From NCBI RefSeq assembly GCF_027921745.1, contig NC_079240.1:1171001-1235000 (forward strand): a DNA stretch of 64,000 bases, written 5' to 3'. The position numbers and the translations under genes were made by a program. The notes beneath the pieces are model-generated. The model saw only the letters and a list, made by a program, of their open reading frames with translations, was not told where the DNA came from and did no database searches. Of the stretch, positions 43,949 to 56,536 are shown one piece after another (within the stretch, counting starts at the first letter, position 1; each line of letters starts with the position of its first letter). Source of the stretch: Schizosaccharomyces osmophilus (lineage: Eukaryota > Ascomycota > Schizosaccharomycetes > Schizosaccharomycetales > Schizosaccharomycetaceae).

Positions 43949-45130
43949 ATGGCTGTTGATACAGAATACTACGAAATTTTGGGAGTATCTCCGGACGTCT
44001 CAAGCCTAGAGATTAAGAAGGCTTACAGGAAATTGGCGGTCAAGTATCACCCCGACAAGAATCCAGAGGACCCTCAGGGTGCTAGCGAGAGGTTTCAGAA
44101 AATCAGCGAGGCATATCAAGTTTTAGGAGACGAACAGCTTCGGTCTCGATACGACTTGCATGGAAAAGAAAAGGCCGTTCCAGAGCAAGGTTTTACTGAC
44201 GCTTATGACTTCTTTGCTAATCTTTTTGGAGGCGCCCCTTTCCGTGAATGGGTAGGAGAGCTTTCCTTTGTCAGGGAAATGTTCCGAGAGGAAGAAGCCA
44301 TGCAAGATGAGATGACTCAAATGAACAAGCAGCAGCTTCTTCTTGATTCAGGAGAAGCAACCCCTACAATAAAACAACAATTTAATGAGAGAAAAAAGAA
44401 TGCCCAAATCCGCGAACGAGAGGCAGCTGCACAGCGGGAACAACAGATGCTCGAAGATAGGAAGAAACGGATTTCTGAAGTCACAAAAAATCTTCAAAAT
44501 CGTGTAGATGGTTGGATTGAAAAGAGTTCTACTGAGGAAGGATTGCGGGTGGTTCGTGAGCAATATAGCAAAGAGGTAGAAACACTACGAATTGAGTCAT
44601 TTGGTGTTGAAATCCTACAAGCCATGGGCGATGTTTATACCCAAAAAGCGCGAAACATAATCAAATCAAGCAAATTTGGAATTGGCGGTTTTTGGAGTCG
44701 GATGAAAGAAAAAGGAAAGATTGCTCGCGATACCTGGGATACCTTATCTGCAGCAATGGATGCTAAGCTTAGTATTGATCAAATGCAAAAACTTGAGAGT
44801 AAAGCGGATGAAGCTACTACGCCCGAAGAACGTGCAAAATTAGAAATGGATATTACAGGGAAAGTTTTGCGTGCCAGTTGGTGTGGCGCTCGATACGATA
44901 TTCAAGGTGTTTTACGAGATGCTTGCAACAATCTTTTACGAAAGAGTGTACCTGTCGACTTGAGAATGAAGCGTGCATACGCTCTTCTCGAAATTGGCAC
45001 CGTTTTTAGTCAGGTAGAAGCTGATCCTGATGATCCTCATAGAGTATTTGAGAATCTTATCTTAGAAGATAAGAAGAAGAAAAAAAAAAGGAATAAGGAA
45101 AACGTTGCCAAAGAACCCCCTAAAACTTAA
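43949..45130 (+). CDS. DnaJ protein, Caj1/Djp1 type
   Basis: Type II/III J-protein co-chaperone that stimulates Hsp70 and, in its yeast relatives, helps peroxisomal import. 393 residues, single exon. The J-domain at residues 6-75 has YYEILGV and the catalytic KYHPDK. There is no Gly/Phe or zinc-finger region; a DnaJ-X domain follows (about 160-350: [25 protein letters not shown]), the mark of the Caj1/Djp1 class. The tail is very basic ([11 protein letters not shown]). Convergent with swc3, 135 bp apart. Confidence 0.93.
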   Translation: MAVDTEYYEILGVSPDVSSLEIKKAYRKLAVKYHPDKNPEDPQGASERFQKISEAYQVLGDEQLRSRYDLHGKEKAVPEQGFTDAYDFFANLFGGAPFREWVGELSFVREMFREEEAMQDEMTQMNKQQLLLDSGEATPTIKQQFNERKKNAQIREREAAAQREQQMLEDRKKRISEVTKNLQNRVDGWIEKSSTEEGLRVVREQYSKEVETLRIESFGVEILQAMGDVYTQKARNIIKSSKFGIGGFWSRMKEKGKIARDTWDTLSAAMDAKLSIDQMQKLESKADEATTPEERAKLEMDITGKVLRASWCGARYDIQGVLRDACNNLLRKSVPVDLRMKRAYALLEIGTVFSQVEADPDDPHRVFENLILEDKKKKKKRNKENVAKEPPKT

Positions 45131-45265
45131 AAACCAGTCAGAATCCTTTAAGTCCTTGAAGCCTTGTTTTCCCATCGATTATTTCATGTTTGCTACATAA
45201 CAAGCTTAGAATAGTTAACTCTAATTTTCCCCATTAAATATTATTTTGAATATATATGCTAAAGC

Positions 45266-46508
45266 TTAATTACGCTCAGAATACTGTACATAATATCTTG
45301 GTTCTGGTATCGAAAGTCGACGGTGCTTTTCCATTAACAAACGTTCTGAATGACTTCCGCTCACCAAAGATTCAATCGCTGCTCGTAGTGTGCAACTAAA
45401 ATCTTTGATTTGGATTTCGGTTTTTATGTCCGTCACAGAACGTTCTTGAGTAGGCTTGTATACATGGAAAAGCAACTTCAATGCATCCAAAGTTTTCGTA
45501 GAAGTATTAAACATATGCGAAAGTACAGAGCCGCGCGGTAGTATCCATTGTTGTTCAGGGGCTTCCTTGAGTTGGAAAACGATATCGAAATGCTGACGAA
45601 CTGTCTTTCTGTCATTGAGAAGACTGTTTACGAACTCGTCTTTGTCATGTTGATTTAGCGTTAGAGTTATGCGTTTACGAGGTGGTTTTTTGGCACGTCG
45701 TGGTGATGGAAAAGTGCTAGGTCCTATAAGCTCGTTATGAAGAAGGATGCACTGTTCAGGAGTCCCTAGCCCCTTTGCTATTTTTTTCAAAATATTCATT
45801 ATCGTAGGGTCTTGCTGAGCTCGGATTCGTAGATGCTGCAGCGATTCATCAGTAACTAAAGGCTCGACAGGTTCTCCAGGTGTATTTTCATAATCTTCGG
45901 GTTTCTTAGGGGACGGGGGTCTATATTGAGGAGGTGGTAGTAAATCTTTCTCGTAGTCTCTCTCTTTTTCATCGACATCCTCTACTCCTGTATCCATCAA
46001 TGAAGCTTGTCGTTTAAGGCTTGGTCTATAGTCTAAACCATTATACTGAGGATTCACATATGATATGTTTGGGGCATTGAAGGGTTCTTTATCAGTATTA
46101 GAATAATGTACAAATGTAAATCTGGTATCTTCAAATCGAAGAGGACCGACGCATAAAGTGGCAGATCCCAAAGACCTGTGATGAGGATAGAGAATACCAC
46201 CGGAAAGGTAATGGTTTTCCCTAGGAGAGAACCTTTCAAAAAGATTTCCGTTTATAACTGACTCCCGGCTTTTCTTGAGGGCACTGAAGAGTATCCTGAT
46301 GTTTGATTAGCTTTAAAAAATACGGCGCTACACACGAGACTTACCTAGGATGATAGCCTTTTTCTAAAGAGCTATTAAAAGCATCACTAGCTCTTGGGAG
46401 TAGTAAAAAATTTGAGCTCACAATCGCTTCAAGCTTTAAAGACTCTGATTCTTCGCGTTCTTTCACCACTTCATCATTTCCTGAATAAATACTCTCATCC
46501 ATACTCAT
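45266..46508 (-). CDS. swc3: SWR1 complex subunit Swc3
   Basis: Likely Swc3, a subunit of the SWR1 remodeler that loads H2A.Z. Two exons: 46508-46345 and 46295-45266 (49-nt intron), 397 residues. The N-terminal SNFLLLPRASDAFNSSL and the later HYLSGGILYPHHRSLGSATL block join cleanly in phase. The middle is Pro-rich (LLPPPQYRPPSP), and a basic PRRAKKPPRKRI stretch follows. No catalytic motif. The assignment relies on the conserved position next to the DnaJ gene and the general layout. Confidence 0.8.
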
Positions 46509-46911
46509 TTTTTAACATTAAATTTTTCTTTTGTATGACTAAATTCCCAGTAAAATCGACATAATTGATTTGGTTAAATCAAACAACCTTTCAAGCAGTG
46601 GATAGTGCAGAAGAAAGGAGTACATCAAACTCTAAGATTACCGCATTAGTAAAACACAAGATCAATGCGAGAAGCAAGGTATGTTGTTAGGTTTACTATA
46701 AAAGTTTTACAAATGTATGCAAATAATGGAGTTCACTAGACTTAAGAGAAAATGTTATCGGGTACCATTTATATCATGAGAGATGTGGAATGAATTATTG
46801 CAAAGAAAAGCAAATAATGGCAACTGTATTACTGCTACAGATAAAGAATGAAGAAGTGGCGATGAGTATTTTAAACGACATGATTTTAGATTGCTATAAA
46901 ACAGGAACTCA
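46509..46911. other. swc3 upstream spacer
   Basis: 403 bp between the swc3 start and the GH15 stop, both minus strand. Nothing recognised. Confidence 0.45.
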
Positions 46912-48858
46912 TTACGATTCATTGTATACAGAAAGAGCTTTATCCAATATATGAGCTGCTGCAATCGCAGCAATTGAACTGAAGGCTTGGGGACTATTAC
47001 CCAAGGACTCACTGGACAGGGAACATTGTTCTGAATAAATAGATAAATGACTTGAATAACGAGCCAAGTCCTCAAACATACTTACAGCGGTGGAAATAAG
47101 CTTTGGATATCCTCGACAACCTGCCATTGCTAGTGCTTCTACTAGCCAAAAACATACCATTATAAAAGCACCTTCATCACCTCCTACGCCATCTTCGTAT
47201 GCAAAGTTATTGTATCGGAATATTAATCCGTTACTCATTAACCCGTTTCTTTCCAACGGCTTCATGATGTTATCCATAGTGCTAAGGAAGCGAGGATCTG
47301 TCGGTGAAATAAATGACACCAAAGGCATAACGAGAACACTGGCATCCAGAATATTGATAGTTTCAAAAGACTGAGCAAAAAATCCGCCATCTGCATTGTA
47401 GCCTAATTTCATAATAGTTTCATAAATTTCATCTCTGGTATCCATCCATTTCGTTCTTTTGGGGCATGGAAGAGATCTACTAAAAGCAATGCGGAGCGCC
47501 CTATCCAAGGCCACCCAGAGCATAATTTTTGAATACAGAAAATTTTTCTCTTGTCCACGCACTTCCCATATGCTTTTGTCAGGTCGTTTCCAATTGTCAC
47601 ATACGTATTCGCATATATCTCGAACTTCTAACCACAAATCGTAAGCTATTGGTTGGCATTTTTTATCGTAAAGATATATAGCATCCATTAGTTCTCCATA
47701 AATATCGAGTTGAAGGTGGCTAACAGCACCATTTCCTATACGAACAGGTCGAGAATCATAGTATCCACGCAAATGGCTTAGTTCTTTCTCCTCAAGGCCA
47801 TCGCTATCTCCTCGAATAGAGTAAACGACATTGATCCCCCCGTCCGCATTCTTTTCTTTCAATATGTGGTATATGAATGACATATATTCAACGGCTTCAG
47901 CTCGGAATCCAAGTTGTGCCAAGGCATAAATTGTAAAAGCAGAGTCGCGAATCCAAGTAAATCGGTAATCCCAATTTCTTACACCGCCCAAGTCTTCTGG
48001 TAACGAAAACGTGGGACTCGCGACAACTGCACCCGTAGGTTCGTAAATCAATAGTTTCAGGGTAAGGGCATTTCTCTGGACAAATTCCCTGTAGCGACCA
48101 GTATAAGTACACTGTTGAATCCATGCTCTCCAGTATCTTTTAGTCGAATCTTCAAGTTTGTCAACCAAATTCGTTGTTATATTATCCACGCTAGGACCAA
48201 ATTGGTCTTGTCGAAATACAAATGTTATCTCCTGACCTTCTTCTATTTCTAAATAGCAGGTAACACCTCCGCCTTCAACGAGTCTTTCTGACGGACGAGT
48301 AACTTCCATAGGAATTGCGATATCATCTTCTGTTGGAATAACGTCCAAAATGAAATGAGGAGATTCAGAAGCAGGAAAGAACTCAGCCTGAAGGTAATTG
48401 TTAAGTTTCGTGATCTTAGTTTCGTGATTTTCTGTTGCATAATTGAATGCTGGAAAGCATTCGAGTTTAATGCGAGCACTACCTCTGATACAGCAAACCC
48501 TTCTAATAAGCCAAGGATATAGTGGCTCGTAATCTTCCCACTGTCGATGAAAAAAGTCAAGCAGTCGAACAACACCACGCTCAGAATAAAACTTTGTATG
48601 TAGCACGTTCGTTGAAGGTTCATACATTTGCTTGCAACTCGATTCTTCTACAGGAGTAATGGAAAAGTGACCAGCTCTGGCATCTAATATGCGAGCGAAT
48701 ACCGAAGGAGAATCGAATTGTGGCCAACACATCATTTCCACAGAACCATCTACAGAAACCATGGCCGAAGTATGCATATTACCCACGAAACCATGATTGT
48801 CAATTTCTCTTGGAGAATAATTTTCGGCACCATACGATAACCTGGAATGAGGAGGCAT
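46912..48858 (-). CDS. GH15-family glucoamylase-like enzyme
   Basis: 648 residues, single exon, starting [13 protein letters not shown]. Intracellular GH15 type: an N-terminal beta-sandwich ([31 protein letters not shown]) followed by an (alpha/alpha)6 barrel with [14 protein letters not shown] and the catalytic-Glu regions, including [18 protein letters not shown] near the C-terminus. There is no signal peptide and no starch-binding domain, so it is a cytosolic or nuclear enzyme acting on an unknown glucoside (trehalase-like or maltooligosaccharide). The S. pombe equivalent is annotated as a glucan 1,4-alpha-glucosidase. Confidence 0.9.
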   Translation of the reverse strand: MPPHSRLSYGAENYSPREIDNHGFVGNMHTSAMVSVDGSVEMMCWPQFDSPSVFARILDARAGHFSITPVEESSCKQMYEPSTNVLHTKFYSERGVVRLLDFFHRQWEDYEPLYPWLIRRVCCIRGSARIKLECFPAFNYATENHETKITKLNNYLQAEFFPASESPHFILDVIPTEDDIAIPMEVTRPSERLVEGGGVTCYLEIEEGQEITFVFRQDQFGPSVDNITTNLVDKLEDSTKRYWRAWIQQCTYTGRYREFVQRNALTLKLLIYEPTGAVVASPTFSLPEDLGGVRNWDYRFTWIRDSAFTIYALAQLGFRAEAVEYMSFIYHILKEKNADGGINVVYSIRGDSDGLEEKELSHLRGYYDSRPVRIGNGAVSHLQLDIYGELMDAIYLYDKKCQPIAYDLWLEVRDICEYVCDNWKRPDKSIWEVRGQEKNFLYSKIMLWVALDRALRIAFSRSLPCPKRTKWMDTRDEIYETIMKLGYNADGGFFAQSFETINILDASVLVMPLVSFISPTDPRFLSTMDNIMKPLERNGLMSNGLIFRYNNFAYEDGVGGDEGAFIMVCFWLVEALAMAGCRGYPKLISTAVSMFEDLARYSSHLSIYSEQCSLSSESLGNSPQAFSSIAAIAAAHILDKALSVYNES

Positions 48859-49954
48859 TGATGATAGACGATTATGCCTGTACAGGATTTAACAACAAAG
48901 ATATGTACTTGAAGCCAAAAAAAAAAGAAAAAAAAAACTCTTAAAAAAGATTTCCTCGAGGTGACAAAAGAGAACGTATAAATTTACATTTATTGATCCG
49001 AAACAAGAGCCTTTTCAAAAGTTAGGTCCTTCTCCACTCTTATGCAGAAACCAAAATATGACAAGTTAAAGGCCAAACCCAGATTACTACTGCCAACGAA
49101 TTAAATGAATCAGGTCTGAAGGGAAAATTGCTTGCTAATGGAATTACAAATCTTTTGCTTAGATGTATCCAATGTTTCTTGTTGACAACTGTATCCCAAG
49201 AGCTTGAGAATGACTCACGCAAACGATGAATTTCCAGTTCAACAATGGTTAAAAGAAAAAGGTAAAAAAATTTCAAGATAATTTGGGTTCTTGATTGATT
49301 AAAATAAATGCTGTTTAACGCAAAATGCGAAATTCGTAAGGTAACGTCCGTATGACATATAACTCGTAGGTGAAATTCAAAAGTGGTTTTTGATGAGTTC
49401 ATTCCCTTGTAATCAACTTACTGAATAAGAATTATATGGAGGTCATTATTCCTTTTAATAGAACGCCGTTACGTTTCCAAAAACCTGCAAGGATTCGGTT
49501 ATTAAGTAAATAGGCGAAGAAAGCACAGCTTTATAAAGACCAGGATAAAGTAAGTTCTCTTAGCTATTTAAACATGGTTTCAAACGCAATTGCGTCCTGC
49601 TCAGGAAATGCTAACAGAAAGTAGCTAGGCGAAGTGAAATTCATGATTGCGAAATTCGGATCTACTAAGACCACAAACTGCTGCTTTCTTCGTTATAGAA
49701 AAAAGAAATATTCATTGTTCATATAATCACAATTAGCATAATATCTGCTGATATAGAATGTCAGATTCTAGCAAAGCGTAATTTCCATATATCAAAACTT
49801 GGCAAAAAGAAAAATTTAATAATAGAATAGAATAAAATAAAATAAATACTGTAGGCATTCAAAGATACATACATAGAACAGAAAAATCATTGAAAAAAAA
49901 AGCATAGGACTCATGAAACGTTATCCCAAATACTTAGCGACACATGAAGACGAC
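48859..49954. other. 1.1-kb intergenic region
   Basis: Between GH15 and mho1, both minus strand. A 120-codon minus-strand ATG ORF at 49040-49402 (MNSSKTTFEFHLR...) has no motif I recognise. It could be a lineage-specific gene but I do not call it. Confidence 0.4.
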
Positions 49955-51016
49955 TTATGCAATGGCAGCAGCATAACTCACGCTACTATCGGACACACTG
50001 ATCGCATGATTGCTTTGGGAATAAGCAATAAACTCAAATTGGTTGGACACTTGAGCTAGTTCCATGGACCTTAAAACCAATTGAATAGGATAACGTCCAC
50101 ATATCGTATTGTGAGTCAAACGGATATACTCGGCAAAATCTTGACTTGATTTTGTCGAAATAATATCCATGCCCATGTGGTCAATAGTGGAAATAGATTC
50201 ATAGATTTTAGGATTTTCAATCGAACCTCTTCTTCGGAAACCGATAATTGCATCCTCCAACTCATTTTTTTCGTTCAGGTACATAGTGTAGCCGAATCTA
50301 CGTCCCCAATGGCAGAAATCAGAAGAAACAATAAAAGCATTCTTTTCGTCTACAATGTAATTACAAAGGATGTTTGCTGCTGTTTGGATAGCTTCTGAGC
50401 TCAGAGCACCAATCATGATGGGAACAATCTTTACTTTATCGAGACGGCCTTGTTTTCGTAAGTGGTACGCTAACAAGGGAAATTGCATTTCGATGCTATG
50501 TTCCTGTTCATCGGCTGCTAGACTCATTTCATTGAAACAATTGTCATTTTGCTCCATAATGTCCTGACATACTTTTGACGGTTAGCAACTTTTGTTTCAA
50601 TTCTTCATTTTTCATCAACAATCTGTTTTTCATACCTTCTTGATCTACCACAAGGTTTCCAAAGGGTGTTTCGCACACTTCGGCTTGAGTCACTAGACAC
50701 TTTCGAGTAAAGACATGGTGTGAAGGTCCCAAAACGAAAACTCGTTCCTTGTTTGTGAAATCAATTTTTTGGAATGCCTGATTCGCTATCTTACCACTAT
50801 ACATGTAACCCGCATGTCTAAAGCATACGGTCAGTCAACTGTCACTCATAAAAATTGCTGTGATCCTTCGATAATCACTTACGGTGAAATTATAAATCGC
50901 TTTCCGTCAATAACAGAATCAGGTACATTTGGTAAGCCTACGAGCTGCTTCTCAAGCAAAGTAGGATTGTCGATATACCATGATCCAGCATGAGCAGCAT
51001 TACGCGATTTATCCAT
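49955..51016 (-). CDS. mho1: MEMO-family protein Mho1
   Basis: MEMO/AmmeMemoRadiSam-family protein with a fold related to non-heme iron dioxygenases. Human MEMO1 binds metal and affects cell motility; the yeast role is unclear. Three exons: 51016-50883, 50817-50636 and 50571-49955, 310 residues. Conserved elements: RNAAHAGSWY, IISPHAGYMYSG (across intron 1), VLGPSHHVF, ADEQEHSIEMQFP, SSDFCHWG and CGRYPI, carrying the His and Cys of the MEMO site. Intron 2 (50572-50635) ends at AAG after a GCTAACC branch; the phase and the VDQEVCQ junction support that choice. Confidence 0.92.
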
Positions 51017-51596
51017 CGTCCTTGCTGTCTGAATTCCAAAATTTTACCAAGTTTTTTTTGTAGGACTAATTTAACAATATTTTGTTTAAACTAAGCAAGC
51101 GTTTGAAGGAGAATGAGGTGAGTTACTTTTGAGGTCGGTGAGTCTTTTACGTTATATGCGTGACGATTACCAACAGCTGAAAGCCAGGAACGTCTTTCTC
51201 AAACATTGTTCTATTTGTTAAATTAATATTTAAAAAATAATATATACTTTATTTAATTCAGCATTATTTAGCATAAGTAAATGTGTGAATTGGACGTTCA
51301 CGAACAAACATAAGGATGGGAGTAGAAATGGTTTCGGCCTGACATGGCGCATGAAAAGATCCATTTTCAATTATTTACGCGTTTTCTATTTCTATAAACC
51401 ACACCGTTTGCTTTACAAGGTTATTTTACAATTCGAGTTTATTTACGTTTCACCTACGCGTTTCACTTATTATAAGGTACAGATATGTTTGTGCTGAAAA
51501 CTACCAAACATTTCCTACTCTGTCTTTTAATCCAAGTCCAACAGACTTTTCTTTCATTTATTTATTAAAGTAAGACTTCTAATGCTAAATTATTGA
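51017..51596. promoter_or_regulatory. divergent mho1/srs2 region with two MCB boxes
   Basis: 580 bp between divergent starts. ACGCGT occurs at 51377-51382 and 51456-51461, 215 and 136 bp before the srs2 ATG. Two sites 79 bp apart are the usual arrangement in MBF-controlled S-phase genes, so G1/S expression of srs2 is inferred. Confidence 0.5.
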
Positions 51597-54406
51597 ATGG
51601 CATCCACACCGTCTTATTTACAGTCTTTAAATACTCAGCAGCGACTGAGCGTTGAGTCTGACCATAAGTATACGCAAATTTTGGCAGGTCCCGGTTCAGG
51701 AAAAACGCGTGTTTTGACTTCCCGAGTTGCTTACCTGTTACAAGTTGCAAACTGTAATCCTCGAGATCTAATAGTTGCGACTTTCACCAATAAAGCAGCA
51801 AACGAAATTAAGCAAAGGATCCACACTCTCCTTGGAAACGAGAAGTCTTCCAAAATAGTATCTGGAACATTTCATTCTATTGCCTATAAGTACTTGTCTG
51901 TATATGGAAAGCACATTGGACTAAGTTCAAAGTGGTTAGTGGCTGACAGAAGCGATGCGTAAGTCTCAGACTTGGAAAAAGGAGCTATACTAACTCTTAT
52001 TTAACTAGAAAATCCATAGTTAAGCGGTTGTTGACGACTTTAAAAAAGGCAGATAATACATTAGCTAGTGGAATTCGTGGACAAGAATTAACACCCGAGA
52101 ATGTCTTAACCAGGATATCGAAAATGAAATCATCCGGATTACTTGCAAAGTCTGATAGTCCTGAACTCGTTTTACTACCAGGAATGGATACTCCACCGCC
52201 CGAACTACAAAGTTATCAATCCACCGAGCTTTACAAGCTATATCAAACAACACTGAGAAAAACCAATTTAATGGTACGCTAAAAAAAGCAGCTAGAAATT
52301 CACTAACATCATAAGGACTTTGACGATCTTCTATTACATTTTATCCTTTTGCTTCAAACGTATCCATCGTGTATAGCGAATATTAAACATATTCTAATTG
52401 ACGAATTTCAAGACACCAGCAGGATTCAATATTATTTATTAAAGCTCTTATCCCAAAACGATACAGCCATTACTATTGTCGGCGATCCCGATCAATCGAT
52501 TTACGGTTTCCGAAGTGCTGAAATAGAAAACTTAAATAGAATGAAAAAGGATTTCCAAGGGACACAGATACTAAACTTAGAAATGAACTACCGGTCTGCG
52601 CATTGCATTTTGGAATTAGCTCTCTCGATTATATCCCAAGACAAAACAAGGCCGCAGAAAGATATCAGGAGTGATTATTCAATGTCCTTAAGGCCATCTT
52701 ACCGCACCTTTGAAACCAATCAGAAAGAATCTTATTGGATTGCTTGTGAAATAAAACGTATCGTGGAATGTTGTCCCCAATTATTTACATATGATGATGT
52801 AGCCATTCTAGTAAGGTCGTCGAGTTTGACTAGAAGTTTAGAACATGCCTTGACGGAAGTTGGTGTGTCGTATAGAATGGTGGGAGTTCATAAGTTCTTT
52901 GACAGAGAAGAAGTACGCGATATGGTAGCTTATGCGAGAGTGATTGCCAATCGAGATCCAACATCGTTAATTCGAATCCTTAATACTCCCGCTAGAAATA
53001 TCGGAAAGACAAAGATTGATCGTCTTCTCGAAGAGACTGAACGGCGAAACCTTCCACTCTGGCAAACCCTAGTTCAGGTAAGCGAAAACTATATTCTCCT
53101 ATCTCAAAGACAAGACAAATCATTTTTAAAGTCTTTAAAGACTTTTATTGGATTGATAGAAGACCTCGACAGAGAATCGCATGATAAAGATAAGTCGGTT
53201 AGCGACTTATTATCTTCTGTTTTGCGTGAAATCAAATATTATGACTTTCTACGCAAAAAGAATCCAGAGACATATGACGAAAAATGGGATAATGTGATGG
53301 AATTGGTTCATCAAAGCGACGTTCTTGCTCAACAAGAAGAAGTGAGTTTAATAGAGGAAGGACCCCAAGAGATTCCTCTTCATAAGTTCCTTGCACATGT
53401 CACTTTAGCAAGCAACGATAAAGAAGAAGACAAATCTTCAAAGGTTACCATTTCTACCTTACATGCTGCAAAAGGCTTGGAATGGCCAGTCGTTTTTCTC
53501 CCTTGTGTTTGTGAAAATATAATTCCTCACTCACGTTCAGACGACGTTGATGAAGAAAGAAGGTTACTCTATGTGGGTATAACACGTGCACAAGCTTTAT
53601 TATATATATCGTCATTTCAAGGTTCAGTCGGATCCTACAGTGATGCTGAGAGTTTTAGCTCCAAGCAGGATATTAGCAGTTTTCTGAGAAGCTATGAGAC
53701 AACAAAGTATTTATCAGAACAAGATATTGTATTCAATAATCAGCTAGCTTCTGAAATCAGTATTATATTGAATCGGAAGGAGTACGGCACCGTTAAAAAC
53801 ATTAGCATACAAGATATAAATGAGCGATCAAATAAGGCACATCAGAACGAAATAATATATACAGATAAGCCAGCTTTCGTGTGTTCTCGTTCATTAGCGG
53901 AAACGGAATTAAAGAAAAGAGTTAGGGATCAAGAATTCATGGGAGTTCCTGACGAGCCATCTGAAAAAGAAAATGCGTCAAAAAGAAAAGGAAACGTTGA
54001 TATAAGAGAGTTCTTTTCAAAGAAGGAAGACCCTCGGTTGGGATTAAACATAGGCAAAACCGACTTTTCCTATCAACAACAAAAGCAGACGTTAGTGAAC
54101 AACGGTTCAAACAATAGACTTCATGGAATTTCGGTAAAAGATATAGGGAAAAGAAAGATACCAAGAAGAACTATCTCAACTGAGAAACCTGCAAAATATG
54201 AAGAAGCCAGCTCTTTTTCTAGTCCAAGCACAAATAAGCAATCCACGCATTCTCTCATCAATGAGGAAAAGGAACAGTTGAAGGATATAAAAACGAGTGA
54301 AAGGGAGTCAGCGAACGAGAATACTTCTAAAAACCCATTACAAATATCTCAAGCTCCGAGAAAGAAGCGATTAGGAGTAAGGCTTCGTGTTTCCCGGATG
54401 CTGTAA
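51597..54406 (+). CDS. srs2: UvrD-family DNA helicase Srs2
   Basis: 3'-5' SF1 helicase that strips Rad51 from single-stranded DNA and limits recombination. Three exons: 51597-51958, 52009-52273 and 52316-54406, 905 residues. Motifs in order: QILAGPGSGKT (I), TFTNKAANE (Ia), ILIDEFQDTS (II), GDPDQSIYGFR (III), NYRS, STLHAAKGLEWPVVF (V) and LLYVGITRA (VI). After about residue 640 comes a disordered, Lys/Ser-rich tail, where Srs2 normally interacts with PCNA and Rad51. I see no clear PIP box, though REFFSKKED is a possible core. It ends 21 bp from a convergent small zinc-finger gene. Confidence 0.95.
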
Positions 54407-54427
54407 ATTAGATTTAGTATAACATAA

Positions 54428-54817
54428 TTAAATACAGTCAAGACATCTTGCGTTTGTCTTCTCACTCATGTAACTATAAATTCGCATTAACAATTTTTAG
54501 TCAAAGAGGTTTGGTATAAGGACTTACACAAGCGTCGAGCAATTTCTGCAAACTGGTCGAGTACAGTGATCGCAATTATTTAGAAGGGTTAATGTTTCGC
54601 AAAATTCGCAAGGACCATCAGAAGAAGATTCCTGTTCGTCTGTTACAAAGTTTACCTTTTCTGAAAACACCAGATCAGTAGTATCTTTGCTGTGATTTCC
54701 TCGCATAAAAAACAAGCCAAGGAATGTTTTTACTATGATGTTAAATATACAAATCACAAAATGCTCTGACAGGTTTTACGTACAGTCCATTTGATTTTTG
54801 TTTTTCTTCGTGTTCAT
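54428..54817 (-). CDS. small zinc-finger protein, three exons
   Basis: 94-residue protein from exons 54817-54784, 54732-54528 and 54473-54428. Introns of 51 nt (GTACGT donor) and 54 nt (GTAAGT donor) keep the phase. The product has a Cys-rich module: CEFC, then CDHC, CRNC, and after the last splice CLDC, four CxxC-type pairs fitting a two-zinc cross-brace. The terminal pair exists only in the spliced form, which supports the model. The N-terminus is basic with a short hydrophobic run (FLGLFFM). I do not recognise the family; it is probably Schizosaccharomyces-specific. Convergent with srs2 and divergent from the REX1-B-like gene. Confidence 0.65.
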
Positions 54818-55232
54818 TTCAAGACACGGCGATTCATCACGAGATCTTTTCATGTTCGGTTTATTATAAGTTTAATGCAATCCTAAGTCTCCTAAAAACA
54901 AGTTATTTGAAGGCTCCCTCACTTTTAAAATAATTGTGGGATGGTTGTATAGAGGATCGAAGAGTGCGAAGAATAGAAACACTAGAGAGCGATTTTGTTA
55001 TAAGGCTTAGTTTATTATATTCGTTTTATTTAATTTTTTTACGAAGTGTCTTCTAAACATAAGTCTTCAAAAGGACATTCGACGCGTAACTTGAATTTTG
55101 AATTTTCATATTAGTTCATTGGGCTTTTTAAAACTTGAAAGTCTTTATTTTGTCTATTGTAGGAAAGTAACAAAATAATTGCGGTCAATCTTTACGAAAT
55201 TAGAGGTTTTTGCTTTTGACCATACATCCAAC
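54818..55232. promoter_or_regulatory. divergent promoter region of two small genes
   Basis: 415 bp between divergent starts, containing one ACGCGT (55082-55087) listed separately. Confidence 0.4.
55082..55087. promoter_or_regulatory. MCB box before REX1-B-like gene
   Basis: Perfect ACGCGT 146 bp before the plus-strand ATG and 265 bp before the minus-strand one. With the boxes before rad50 and srs2 it hints that repair-type genes in this window share MBF control. Confidence 0.35.
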
Positions 55233-55772
55233 ATGGAGGAAACAGTGCAAAAGATTTTTAAAGCGCAAGACACAAGAACACAGTTGTATAAAGAGTTTGA
55301 AGAGTAAGTGGATATCATAAAGATTCTGGTTTAACCTAGGAAAGGGCATTGAAGGCAAATCATGAAAAAACAATTGGATTGGAGCAAATGGGAATCGTTG
55401 TCCAACTTGTAACAGAAGGTTTAAATGAGGTTTCCTTAGATATCAGAAAGCTTCAAGCGAGTTTAAGCAGCCCTCAGTTACAGAGTTACGTGGATCAACT
55501 GCAAGGATTGGAGCAATCCAAATTACAAAAGGTAAGGGACAAATGATCACTTAAGTATAAATTGCTCATTACTTTGATGACTAGACAATAAAAATTGAAC
55601 AGTTATCCCTGCCTTCAAATATCAAAGATCATAGTTCAGAAACTGAACAGCTAAAAGAAGAGTACGTTTTCCGGATACACATCAATGGTTTGCTTGTTAA
55701 CATAGCAAAAGGATTAATGCTTTAATTTTGAAGATCAATGATACAATTCAGAGTATAAAGGACGAACTTTAA
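55233..55772 (+). CDS. REX1-B-like small coiled-coil protein
   Basis: 133 residues from four exons: 55233-55303, 55345-55531, 55585-55661 and 55706-55772. The pattern RTQLYKEFEEALKAN, then VTEGLNEVSLDIRKLQ and LQGLEQSKLQKTI resembles the DNA repair REX1-B domain (LY-x-x-F-xEA, an S-x-x-I helix, a Q-x-x-E-x-x-KL helix). The rest is helical. The first intron skips a CTAG only five bases after its branch site and uses the next AAG; only this keeps the frame and makes the EFEEALK motif. Function in this family is poorly known. The family call is moderate. Confidence 0.6.
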
Positions 55773-56536
55773 AAGGATAGGATTTGGTGTTCTTGGGTAC
55801 ATCCAGCTAGCCAGAAAATGTGGTTGATGGAGAATTATTTACCTTTCATTATAATAAAATTTAAAGGAAGTAGAAACAGTTGAGCAATTTTAGTTGGGCT
55901 GGGTTAAATATTTCTTACCAAGTCTACAAGAATTGGCGTTGCCAAAAGAACGAGTTCGAAAAGAATGTTGACTTTCTTTTCTTCAAAGCAATGGAAAGAA
56001 CCTTTATAGAGCTTGGTAATGGTTTATTGGGAATACATATATGGTTACCAGACTGTGTATCCAGTTTAGAGTGAAACCAAGGTGTTACGTCTAAACCCAG
56101 CTTTAAGAAAGTAGAAAAATAGAAAGTTTCTGAATTTACCTAACACGTTTATAGAATCCAGCAGCCTTCAGGTTAGGTTTCAGTAGAGTGCTTACCAAGT
56201 GTACTTTGATGAAGTATGTCAAATCGGTATCCTCTGACGGAAAACTCATCAATGGCTATTCTTGAAAAATGATAAAGTAAGTTTGACTTGGTACTAGAAA
56301 AGCATGGCGCTGATCGTACATTCGTAAGATTTGAGCTCTGAGAGTTTGCTTTGCTTTTGATATCTGAATATATATAATGATCTTGAATTGAGATACATAT
56401 AATAAAGAGACAAGGGTCATTTACTAAGTACATAAAAATGCTCACTATAATTTGATGGCAGACTTCTCGTCTCTTTCCTTTAGCCTATACCCTTTCATCT
56501 TGGATTGGTTTTGGTATTTCGTGTTTCTTATTAAAT
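55773..56536. other. intergenic, nothing supportable
   Basis: 764 bp between two plus-strand genes. Short ORFs on both strands without motifs. Confidence 0.45.

Noticed and set aside
49040-49402. 120-codon minus-strand ORF between GH15 and mho1
   Set aside because: Has an ATG and reasonable length but no recognisable motif and no remembered counterpart at this position in S. pombe. Left as unsupported.
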